Part shown: piece after piece, positions 1 through 5,299 of the stretch
Layout: every line of letters starts with the position of its first letter
Position numbering within the stretch: the stretch's first letter is position 1
Source of the DNA: an uncultured Holosporaceae bacterium
Lineage (GTDB): Bacteria; Pseudomonadota; Alphaproteobacteria; CAISOG01
DNA length: 6,588 nt
Assembly (NCBI GenBank): GCA_903887035.1
Contig: CAISOG010000194.1
Coordinates: 1-6,588, forward strand
Reading direction: 5' to 3'
Program-made: the position numbers and the translations under genes
Notes under the pieces: model-generated
Database searches by the model: none
Told to the model about the DNA's origin: nothing
The model's input: the letters and a program-made list of their open reading frames with translations, nothing else

Positions 1-63
1 CAAATAGAAGATAAATCCCCTCACACACCCAAAAAGTTTTTGCCTTAAGCCGCCCCGCACGGC

Positions 64-92
64 TAGCCAAATCTGTTCGCTGCCGTTATGAT
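64..92 (+). promoter_or_regulatory. Possible sigma70-type promoter of the phoH operon
   Basis: A TATGAT hexamer at 87-92 matches the -10 consensus at five of six positions. TAGCCA at 64-69, 17 bp upstream, matches the -35 consensus at four of six. Transcription would begin near position 99 and leave a pyrimidine-rich leader of about 26 nt before the GTG start at 125. The weak -35 and the lack of other support make this tentative. An upstream gene outside the window could also supply the promoter. Confidence 0.3.
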
Positions 93-124
93 GGGGAAAA
101 GCAACCCCCCAACCTGTTTTTGCC

Positions 125-1099
125 GTGTCACCACAACCGCCCCCACCATCCTTAACGGTTAATGAGCCGTTGCATTTGCAATTCGATAACAACAGCCTGC
201 TGCCCAATTTGTTTGGCCAGCATGAATCGAACCTGCACCAAATCGAAAAATCACTGGGCGTTACCCTGTCCACCCGCGGCAACCGCGTGGCGATTGCCGG
301 TTCCCCCTCTATGGTGGAGGCCGCTCGTCAGGTGCTGATCCTGCTGTACGAACGCGCCAAGCGCGGTGTGGTGCTGGACGGGGGGGAGATTGATGCGGCG
401 ATTCGGGCGACAGCCACGGAGCCTGGCAACCAATTGTTTGTTGAGGGCGGCGGCATCAAAACCCGCAAACGCTATGTTGAACCACGCACCGCTGGCCAGC
501 GCGCCTATGTTGAGGCGTTGCAGAAGCATGACATGGTGTTCGGGGTGGGGCCCGCCGGGACGGGCAAAACCTATCTGGCGATGGCGATGGGGGTGGCAAT
601 GTTGGCCGCCAATCAGGTTGATCGCATCATCCTGTCACGGCCAGCGGTTGAGGCGGGGGAGCGGTTGGGATTTCTGCCCGGCGATCTTAAGGAAAAGGTT
701 GATCCCTATCTGCGGCCGCTGTACGACGCGCTGTACGACATGATGCCGTCGGATCAGGCCGCCAGGCGGATGGAAACGGGGGAGATTGAAATTGCGCCGC
801 TGGCCTTTATGCGTGGCCGCACCCTGCACCACGCCTATGTAATTTTGGATGAGGCGCAAAACAGTACCGCCGCGCAAATGAAGATGTTCCTGACCCGTTT
901 GGGGGAGGGGAGTAAGATGGTGATTACGGGGGATCTGACCCAAATCGACCTGCCATCGGGGCAACGGTCAGGCCTGGCGGAGGCGGTTGATATTCTGAAC
1001 GGCGTGCCCGGCATTGCCATTACCCGCTTCACGGATCAGGATGTTGTGCGTCACCCGTTGGTCGGTCGTATTATTAGAGCCTATGACGCAAAATCCTGA
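125..1099 (+). CDS. phoH: PhoH family P-loop ATPase (YbeZ/PhoL type)
   Basis: This 324-residue protein is a cytoplasmic PhoH-family nucleotide-binding protein. The family is linked to RNA metabolism and is almost always encoded next to ybeY; its exact biochemical role is not settled. Residues 15-75 form the N-terminal KH-like region of YbeZ proteins. The Walker A motif GPAGTGKT is at 142-149. SRPAVEAGERLGFLPGD at 171-187 is a family signature. The Walker B motif VILDEAQN is at 239-246, ITGDLTQIDLP at 267-277 is sensor-like, and DVVRHPLV is at 306-313. Length is close to the family norm (E. coli YbeZ is about 346). The GTG at 125 is the only possible start in frame after an upstream stop at 89-91, apart from internal codons. 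No Shine-Dalgarno sequence is visible before it; the preceding bases are pyrimidine-rich. The 3' end overlaps ybeY by 17 nt. The family assignment is secure, but the exact start is less so. Confidence 0.95.
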   Translation: MSPQPPPPSLTVNEPLHLQFDNNSLLPNLFGQHESNLHQIEKSLGVTLSTRGNRVAIAGSPSMVEAARQVLILLYERAKRGVVLDGGEIDAAIRATATEPGNQLFVEGGGIKTRKRYVEPRTAGQRAYVEALQKHDMVFGVGPAGTGKTYLAMAMGVAMLAANQVDRIILSRPAVEAGERLGFLPGDLKEKVDPYLRPLYDALYDMMPSDQAARRMETGEIEIAPLAFMRGRTLHHAYVILDEAQNSTAAQMKMFLTRLGEGSKMVITGDLTQIDLPSGQRSGLAEAVDILNGVPGIAITRFTDQDVVRHPLVGRIIRAYDAKS

Positions 1100-1652
1100 T
1101 TTGGCTATGCCGCCCAACATCCCGATAAATCTGATCATTGATGATGCCGATTGGGAGCAGATGTTGCCCGATGCGTTGGCTATCGCAGGGCAGGCGTGGC
1201 AGCAGGTGGCGGCTGTGCAGCTTGAGCTGACCAAGCATCGGATCGATATCGTGTTGGCGGATGACGACCTGCTGCACCAACTCAACCGCGATCATCGGGG
1301 GCGGGATAAGCCCACCAACGTGCTGTCCTTCTCCTACAGCGATGACGATGCGCCCCCCATACCCGCCACACAATTGGCTGATGTGCTAGCTGATCAACCA
1401 ACGGGGGAGCTGTATTTGGCTGCGGGCGTGGTGTCGGCTGAGGCGGCGGCGGGGGGGCTGTCGATAGCGGATCATTTCGCCCATTTGATTGTTCACGGTT
1501 TGTTGCATTTGTTGGGTTATGATCATGAGCTGGATGAGGAAGCGGAGGAAATGGAAGCCTTGGAGACACAAATTCTGGCGCAAATGGGCATTGCCAACCC
1601 CTATCACGATTGCGACACCAATCATTCGACACAAGGCAGAAATCCATTATGA
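1083..1652 (+). CDS. ybeY: Endoribonuclease YbeY (rRNA maturation factor)
   Basis: This 189-residue protein is YbeY, the zinc-dependent single-strand endoribonuclease involved in 16S rRNA 3'-end maturation and ribosome quality control. The metal-binding motif HGLLHLLGYDH is at residues 138-148 and supplies His138, His142 and His148. The family motif HRGRDKPTNVLSF ends with TNVLSF at 78-83; TNVLSF in place of TDVLSF is common in alphaproteobacteria. The usual LGDI segment reads TGELYLA here, a mild divergence. An acidic helix (ELDEEAEEMEALE) follows the histidines, and a polar tail of about 20 residues ends the protein. ATG at 1083 is chosen because it gives a normal N-terminus; it overlaps phoH by 17 nt and would be reached by translational coupling. 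ATG at 1107 (181 aa, 7 nt after the phoH stop) is a real alternative. Neither has a convincing ribosome binding site. The frame is also open back to a TTG at 1014, which is rejected as too deep inside phoH. Confidence 0.93.
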   Translation: MTQNPDLAMPPNIPINLIIDDADWEQMLPDALAIAGQAWQQVAAVQLELTKHRIDIVLADDDLLHQLNRDHRGRDKPTNVLSFSYSDDDAPPIPATQLADVLADQPTGELYLAAGVVSAEAAAGGLSIADHFAHLIVHGLLHLLGYDHELDEEAEEMEALETQILAQMGIANPYHDCDTNHSTQGRNPL

Positions 1653-2530
1653 CCACTATTTGGCGCAACATTGTTCATAAACTTAGGCCTGAATCGGGCG
1701 AGCCAGGCCTCCGCGCCGCCCTGGAAGGGCTGATTGAGGATCATACCGATAACACCCGCCCCCTGGGGGAGGAGGAGAGGGAGCTGATCGCCAACACCAT
1801 TAAGCTGCGCAACCTGACCGTGCGCGATGTGATGGTGCCCCGCCCCGACATTCTGGCGATTGATGAGGATGCGACGATTAAGGATTATTTGGCGTTGCAG
1901 GGGGAGGATGGCTTTTCCCGCCTGCCCGTATTTCGGGAAACCTTGGATAACGTTATCGGCATGGTGCATATCAAAGACCTGCTGCCGCACTGGGGCGAAA
2001 CCGCGACACCGATTAAAGACCTGATCCGTGAGGTTTTGTATGTGCCGCCATCGATGCAGGCCTATGATTTGCTGTTCCAGATGAAGCTAACCCGCACCCA
2101 TTTGGCGGTGGTGGTGGATGAATTTGGTGGCACCGACGGCCTGGTCACCATTTCCGACCTGATTGAGGAAATTGTTGGCGAAATTGAGGATGAGCATGAC
2201 GCGGCGGATCAGGGCAACATCTCCAGCCGCAACGATGGCAGCTTTTTTGTGCGCGCCCGCACCCCGTTGGAGGAGTTGGATCAATCGCTGGGGTTGCATT
2301 TGGCCGAAGAGGTTGAGGAGGATATCGACACCGTTGGCGGCCTGGTCAGCACCCTGGCGGGGGAAATTCCCAAGCGGGGGCAGGTGGTCGAACTGCCCGA
2401 AAAAAACTTGAGCTTTGAGGTGTTGGATGGCGACGGCCGCCGCCTTAAATGGCTGCGGGTTTGGTTGAATGCTGGCTCTGGTGCTGATGCTGATAATGGG
2501 GCTGGGGCGGGAGGGGGCACGGCTTCCTAA
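1649..2530 (+). CDS. corC: CorC/HlyC family CBS-pair protein (YbeX-like)
   Basis: This 293-residue soluble protein belongs to the CorC/YbeX family, long annotated as magnesium/cobalt efflux or hemolysin-related. That transport role is inherited annotation: there is no DUF21 membrane domain here. Its neighbours suggest a part in RNA and ribosome homeostasis. Residues 1-55 are a charged N-terminal region. CBS domain 1 spans about 58-115 (VRDVMVPRPDI onward) and CBS domain 2 about 125-182, with VVVDEFGGTDGLVT at 154-167. CBS pairs typically bind adenine nucleotides. A CorC_HlyC C-terminal domain covers about 197-275 and ends in WLRVWL. The last 20 residues are a low-complexity Gly/Ala/Asp tail. 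ATG 1649 overlaps the ybeY stop as ATGA, with AAGG at 1633-1636 as a weak, rather distant ribosome binding site, so coupling to ybeY is likely. An upstream TTG at 1610 is less plausible. The usual downstream gene lnt is absent; repeats follow directly. Confidence 0.93.
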   Translation: MTTIWRNIVHKLRPESGEPGLRAALEGLIEDHTDNTRPLGEEERELIANTIKLRNLTVRDVMVPRPDILAIDEDATIKDYLALQGEDGFSRLPVFRETLDNVIGMVHIKDLLPHWGETATPIKDLIREVLYVPPSMQAYDLLFQMKLTRTHLAVVVDEFGGTDGLVTISDLIEEIVGEIEDEHDAADQGNISSRNDGSFFVRARTPLEELDQSLGLHLAEEVEEDIDTVGGLVSTLAGEIPKRGQVVELPEKNLSFEVLDGDGRRLKWLRVWLNAGSGADADNGAGAGGGTAS

Positions 2531-2563
2531 GGCTAGGGCTTTTCTGCTTCTTTTCTGTTAGCA

Positions 2564-2583
2564 CCACTCCGTTATCATCCTAG
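2564..2583 (+). repeat. Truncated left half of the palindromic repeat
   Basis: CACTCCGTTATCATCCTAG at 2565-2583 matches the leader and left arm start of the complete copies (CACTCCGTTGTCATTC at 2712-2727). The element then loses similarity and no right arm follows. I read this as a decayed or truncated copy. ATCCTAG here is also complementary to CTAGGAT at 2662-2668. Confidence 0.55.
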
Positions 2584-2606
2584 CTCCGTTATTGCCGCCT
2601 TTCCGT

Positions 2607-2700
2607 TGTCATCCTACCCCCTGTGGGTAGGATCCATGCGATGCTAAGGCCTGAAAAACGGCTAGGATTTGAGATCCTACCCATAAAGGGTAGGATGACA
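2607..2700. repeat. Composite repeat module 1 (two inverted hairpins)
   Basis: The module is bounded by a perfect 13-bp inverted repeat, TGTCATCCTACCC at 2607-2619 and its complement at 2688-2700. Each end also folds locally. The first hairpin has arms 2611-2619 and 2625-2633 with loop CCTGT. The second has arms 2674-2682 and 2688-2696 with loop ATAAA. Both stems are perfect 9-bp ATCCTACCC/GGGTAGGAT. The two hairpins point in opposite directions and are 40 bp apart. The interior carries CCATGCG and GGCCTG, which recur in module 2, and ACGGCTAGGATTTGAG, which recurs in module 3. Confidence 0.85.
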
Positions 2701-2719
2701 TTGATCCCCATCACTCCGT

Positions 2720-2812
2720 TGTCATTCTCCCCCTTGTGGGGAGAATCCATGCGGCGGCGCGGCCTGGTTGCGTTCTGGATGTCGCTGGACTCCCGCCTGC
2801 GCGGGAGTGACG
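2720..2812. repeat. Composite repeat module 2 (two inverted hairpins)
   Basis: The first hairpin has arms ATTCTCCCC at 2724-2732 and GGGGAGAAT at 2738-2746 with loop CTTGT. The second, inverted, has arms ACTCCCGC at 2789-2796 and GCGGGAGT at 2801-2808 with loop CTGC. They are 42 bp apart. The interior matches module 1 at CCATGCG (2747-2753) and, at the same spacing, at GGCCTG (2761-2766). The right-hand hairpin is the GC-rich form, resembling dispersed repeats with a GCGGGAGT/ACTCCCGC core seen in many proteobacterial genomes. The module is preceded by the shared leader CACTCCGT at 2712-2719. Confidence 0.8.
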
Positions 2813-2821
2813 ACTTTTTTT
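2789..2821 (+). terminator. Possible Rho-independent terminator within module 2
   Basis: The GC-rich 8-bp hairpin at 2789-2808 is followed, after GACGAC, by seven Ts at 2815-2821. This is the only hairpin in the repeat cluster with a T-tract on the transcript side, and it is oriented to stop corC-operon transcription about 260-290 nt beyond the corC stop. The six-base gap before the T-run is longer than in a strong terminator. On the opposite strand there is no T-run, so it would not stop hflC transcripts in the same way. Confidence 0.35.
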
Positions 2822-2848
2822 GTTGCTCCACCATCCCCACCACTCTGC

Positions 2849-2960
2849 TGTCATCCTACCCCCAAGAAATTTAAATGTTGGGTAGGATCTCCTTATATCC
2901 CCCGCGCCGCTTAGTTGACGGCTATGATTTGAGATTCTTCCCACAAGGGGGAGAATGACA
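2849..2960. repeat. Composite repeat module 3 with expanded loop
   Basis: The module runs from TGTCATCCTACCC at 2849-2861 to GGGGAGAATGACA at 2948-2960. The first hairpin has arms ATCCTACCC (2853-2861) and GGGTAGGAT (2880-2888), but its loop is 18 nt with an A/T-rich centre AAATTTAAAT at 2867-2876, where other copies have 4-5 nt. The second has arms ATTCTTCCC (2934-2942) and GGGGAGAAT (2948-2956) with loop ACAAG and one G-T pair. The two are 45 bp apart. Segment 2918-2961 matches 2658-2701 of module 1 at 37 of 44 positions without gaps. The shared leader appears as CACTCTGC at 2841-2848. Confidence 0.8.
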
Positions 2961-2977
2961 TATTGAGGTTGATAGAA

Positions 2978-2994
2978 GGGTAGGATGACATTGA
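2978..2994 (-). repeat. Half-copy of the palindromic repeat (right arm only)
   Basis: GGGTAGGATGACATTGA is identical to the right end of module 1 (2688-2704). No matching left arm lies just upstream, where the sequence reads GAGGTTGATAGAA. This is a solo end, probably left by deletion or recombination between copies. Confidence 0.65.
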
Positions 2995-3030
2995 GATGCG
3001 GGTGCAGCCAGCCAATTTCTGTACTCTATT

Positions 3031-3058
3031 ATCATCCTCCGCGCAGGCGGAGGATCCA
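3031..3058 (+). repeat. Single palindromic repeat unit nearest hflC
   Basis: Perfect 9-bp arms ATCCTCCGC at 3034-3042 and GCGGAGGAT at 3047-3055 enclose the loop GCAG, and the unit ends with the family flank GATCCA. It has no inverted partner before hflC. It lies about 55 nt past the hflC stop codon, so it is the first strong hairpin an hflKC transcript would meet. No T-run follows it on that strand, so 3'-end protection fits better than intrinsic termination. Confidence 0.8.
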
Positions 3059-3110
3059 GCATCCTGCTATCAGCGACCTTCTGGCTACCAACAACTGTGC
3101 CGTCTACCCC

Positions 3111-3977
3111 CTACTTTTTGCCGCCGCCCTGATCCATGAACTTAAAGAATCGACTGTTGGGGGACAGGATAAGGCTGGTATCGCTGTTGGCCAGGCTGTT
3201 GCGATAAGCCTCCAACGAACGGTAATAGCTGTAAAATTCGGGATCAATGTTCAGGGCGTCGGCATAGTTTTTAATCGCCTCCGCATCACCCTCCCCCCGC
3301 AATTTTTGCGCATCGCGAGTGGCCTCAGCCAACAGGATGGTGCGCTCACGGTCGGCGTTGGCACGAATTTCCGCCCCCATTTGTGCGCCCTTAGCACGAA
3401 ATTCTTTGGCTTCACGATCCCGCTCACTGATCATGCGGTTGTATATAGCCTGGCTGGTTTCCTGCGGCAGGTCGGCGCGGCGAATTCGCACATCGACAAT
3501 CTCTATGCCAAAGGGGCGACTCGCCTCACCCACCTCACCGCGAATATCGGCCATAATCCGCACCCGATCGTCCGACAACACGCTGCCCAGGCTGACATTG
3601 CCCAACACCCGCCGCACGCTGGAATCAATAATGTTGCTAAGGCGAATATCGGCGTTGTTCTCATTCCGCACGGTTTGGAAAAATTTCAACGGATCCTTGA
3701 TGGCATAGCGGGCAAAGGTATCCACCTCAATCCGCTTTTGGTCGGCCAGGGTGATTTGCTTGCCGGACGGTTCCACATCCAACAACCGCTTATCAAAGCG
3801 CATCACCTCCTCCCACGGCAATTTGGCCTTAAGCCCGGGGGTTTGGATAACCCGTTTGGCCTCACCAAATTGCAGGACAAGTGCCTGTTCCGTCTCCTGA
3901 ATCGTGAACAGGCTGCTGCTGACCAGCATCAACAGGGCAAAGCCTGCAAACAGGGCGATCAATTGTTGCCTAGGCAT
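3111..3977 (-). CDS. hflC: HflC, SPFH/Band 7 subunit of the HflKC complex
   Basis: This 288-residue protein is HflC, partner of HflK in the inner-membrane assembly that surrounds and modulates the FtsH protease. Residues 5-25 form a single N-terminal membrane anchor with no cleavage site evident. The SPFH/Band 7 domain begins at about 25 (TIQETEQALVLQFGEAKRVI) and includes PGLKAKLPW at 47-55 and FDKRLLDVEP at 61-70. A charged helical segment rich in Glu, Arg and Ala spans about 180-240 (ISERDREAKEFRAKGAQMGA), as expected for the coiled-coil part. SLILSPNSRFFKFM at 268-281 is the usual C-terminal motif. Length is normal for the family. Its ATG overlaps the hflK stop as TAATG, and GGAGG precedes it by 6 nt. 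The gene ends in TAG, and no DUF2065 or degP gene follows. Confidence 0.95.
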   Translation of the reverse strand: MPRQQLIALFAGFALLMLVSSSLFTIQETEQALVLQFGEAKRVIQTPGLKAKLPWEEVMRFDKRLLDVEPSGKQITLADQKRIEVDTFARYAIKDPLKFFQTVRNENNADIRLSNIIDSSVRRVLGNVSLGSVLSDDRVRIMADIRGEVGEASRPFGIEIVDVRIRRADLPQETSQAIYNRMISERDREAKEFRAKGAQMGAEIRANADRERTILLAEATRDAQKLRGEGDAEAIKNYADALNIDPEFYSYYRSLEAYRNSLANSDTSLILSPNSRFFKFMDQGGGKK

Positions 3978-5179
3978 TAGCGGCCTCCATCAGTTTTTGG
4001 TGGGTTGCTGGCCAGTGCGCCGCCAGATCCGTTCCCCAGGCCGTTCAGCGGCAGATAGGGAACCACCCCGTGACTGGATGCGGATGGATCCACCACCACC
4101 TTGCGGGCGTTTTTCAACACCTGCTCCATAGTTTCCAGATACATCCGTTCCCGCGTGACCTCCCGCGAGGATTTGTAGGCGTTGTACACCGATAGATAGC
4201 GTTCGGCATCCCCCTTAGCGGCATTAATCACCTGTTCGCGATAGGCGGCGGCATCCTGACGGAATTTGGCCGCCTCCCCCCGGGCGCGGGGCAGAATGTC
4301 GTTGCGATAGCCCTCAGCCTCATTGGCCATCCGTTCCATATCGGCGCGGGCGCGTTGCACCTCATTAAAGGCATCGACGACTTGCGATGGGGGATCCACC
4401 GCCTGCAACTGCACCTGGCTGATGGTAATGCCGGATTGATACTCATCCAACAGCCGTTGCATCAGCGATTGCACATCGATTTCAATGCGGTTACGCCCCT
4501 CCGTAAAGGCTTTTTGGATGGCGGTCTGGCCGATAATTTCCCGCATCGCGCTTTGCGACACCATCTGAATGGTTTTTTCAGGATCCTGCAGGCGGAACAA
4601 AAACTTTTCCGGGTCACCAATCCGCCACAACACGGTAAAATCTATATCCACCAAATTTTCATCGCCCGTCAGCATGATGTTGGTGCCGCGATCATCACGA
4701 TTGGCATCCTTGCTGCGCCGCGTTTCAGAGGTTGGGCGCGACCCAATTTCCAGGCGGTTTTCGCGGGTAACATAGGGCAACTTCACCGATTCGATGGGAT
4801 AGGGTAGGTGAAAGCGCAAGCCAGGCTGGGTGGTGCGAACATAGGCACCAAAGCGCAGCACGACGCCCTGCTGATCCGGCTGAACCCGATAAAGTCCTGT
4901 GGAGAGCCACAGCAGCAGGAACACGAGGCCAGCCAGCAACAGCCCCTGCCGGCCACTGCCCGCGCTGCTACCACCACCTGCACCGCCAGCAAAAAATGGG
5001 CGCAACTTTTGCTGCAGCTGACGCAACAGATCTTCCAGGTCGGGGCCACCACTGCCACCACCGCCGCCAGGGCTGGGGCGACGGGGAGGCTCCTCAGGGC
5101 GACGACCACCACCGCTGCCTGCTCCCCAAGGGTTGCCACCATTGCCAGTCCCCCAGGGATTGTTCATATGTTTCCACAT
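3977..5179 (-). CDS. hflK: HflK, SPFH/Band 7 subunit of the HflKC complex
   Basis: This 400-residue protein is HflK, which assembles with HflC on the periplasmic side of the inner membrane and regulates FtsH. The first 75 residues are rich in Gly and Pro, with NPWG twice (7-10 and 16-19) and a short LEDLLRQLQQKLRPFF helix at 48-63. One membrane segment lies at about 79-96. The SPFH/Band 7 domain starts at about 97 (YRVQPDQQGVVLRFG at 97-111), with PGLRFHLPYPIE at 119-130 and VLWRIGDPEKFLF at 183-195. A charged helical region covers about 275-350, followed by a flexible Gly/Pro-rich tail. Length fits the family. ATG at 5179 is chosen because AAGAAG lies 8 nt upstream. ATG at 5167 (396 aa, starting MNNPWG) is a good alternative. 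A TTG further upstream at 5215 would add 12 unlikely residues. Confidence 0.94.
   Translation of the reverse strand: MWKHMNNPWGTGNGGNPWGAGSGGGRRPEEPPRRPSPGGGGGSGGPDLEDLLRQLQQKLRPFFAGGAGGGSSAGSGRQGLLLAGLVFLLLWLSTGLYRVQPDQQGVVLRFGAYVRTTQPGLRFHLPYPIESVKLPYVTRENRLEIGSRPTSETRRSKDANRDDRGTNIMLTGDENLVDIDFTVLWRIGDPEKFLFRLQDPEKTIQMVSQSAMREIIGQTAIQKAFTEGRNRIEIDVQSLMQRLLDEYQSGITISQVQLQAVDPPSQVVDAFNEVQRARADMERMANEAEGYRNDILPRARGEAAKFRQDAAAYREQVINAAKGDAERYLSVYNAYKSSREVTRERMYLETMEQVLKNARKVVVDPSASSHGVVPYLPLNGLGNGSGGALASNPPKTDGGR
3984..3988 (-). promoter_or_regulatory. Strong ribosome binding site of hflC
   Basis: On the minus strand GGAGG sits 6 nt before the hflC ATG and inside the last codons of hflK. It is the best Shine-Dalgarno sequence in the window. 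Together with the TAATG stop/start overlap it fixes the hflC start and suggests coupled synthesis of the two subunits. Confidence 0.85.
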
Positions 5180-5224
5180 TATCAAAGCTTCTTTGTATGA
5201 CTTGGTTGGTGACAATCCACCATT

Positions 5225-5240
5225 TCACCCAATAGGGTGA
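5225..5240 (-). promoter_or_regulatory. Hairpin in the hflK leader
   Basis: TCACCC at 5225-5230 and GGGTGA at 5235-5240 form a perfect 6-bp inverted repeat around AATA. It lies between the predicted hflK promoter and the hflK start, about 45 nt before the ATG, so it would be in the 5' untranslated RNA. It may equally be a protein-binding site in the DNA. It has no T-tract and does not look like an attenuator. Confidence 0.45.
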
Positions 5241-5270
5241 GCAGGCCAATTGCCGTTAAATTGCTTTGGC

Positions 5271-5299
5271 ACTATAAAGGCCATATCGACGGCTGACAA
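5271..5299 (-). promoter_or_regulatory. Promoter of the hflK-hflC operon
   Basis: On the minus strand TTGTCA (5299-5294) and TATAGT (5276-5271) are separated by exactly 17 bp, and each matches its sigma70 consensus hexamer at five of six positions. Transcription would begin near 5264, leaving a leader of about 85 nt. The -35 box is part of CTTGTCA. A CTTG core also occurs in alphaproteobacterial RpoH (heat-shock) promoters, and the -10 region reads CCTTTATAGT, so partial heat-shock control is possible but not shown. Confidence 0.65.

Larger units (their letters stand above)
2564..3058. repeat. Cluster of related palindromic repeats between convergent operons
   Basis: The corC-hflC gap (2531-3110) has no credible gene. 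It holds seven hairpins with 8-9 bp stems (loops 4-5 nt, one of 18 nt) plus two half-copies. The common pattern, read from its TCAT end, is TNTCAT, a stem arm such as CCTACCC, a short loop, the complementary arm, then GATCCA or GATCTC. Orientation runs + - + - + -, followed by a minus half-copy and a final plus unit. The short opening stretch 2531-2563 is pyrimidine-rich with no hairpin worth calling, and 3059-3110 shows nothing clear. Both flanking operons are transcribed toward this region, so the hairpins would lie in both 3' untranslated regions. They could act in termination or mRNA 3'-end protection, as REP elements do in enterobacteria; that role is inference. Confidence 0.9.

Noticed and set aside
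48..68. Small hairpin AGCCG/CGGCT and the palindrome GGCTAGCC upstream of phoH
   Set aside because: The stem is only 5 bp with a 7-nt loop and no T-run on either strand, so neither terminator nor operator can be supported.
2589..2944. Short open frames of 77-84 codons on both strands in the repeat region
   Set aside because: Their peptides are translations of the palindromes themselves, recurring on both strands, with no ribosome binding site or family similarity that I recognise.
2607..3058. CRISPR array
   Set aside because: The repeats are palindromes in alternating orientation with unequal spacing and related, not unique, spacers. No cas gene is present.
2985..3980. A 331-codon open frame on the plus strand covering all of hflC and part of the repeat cluster
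   Set aside because: It lies antisense to a clear hflC gene, its translation shows no recognisable domain, and its first part is translated repeat sequence. It is a by-product of codon bias in hflC.
4808..5235. Plus-strand frames opposite the 5' part of hflK
   Set aside because: They mirror the Gly/Pro-rich HflK N-terminus and give low-complexity Thr/Ala/His peptides. hflK explains the sequence.
5261..5280. Possible sigma54 site around TTTGGCAC at 5265-5272
   Set aside because: The GG element is present but no GC-containing -12 element follows at the required spacing. The TATA bases fit the minus-strand sigma70 -10 better.
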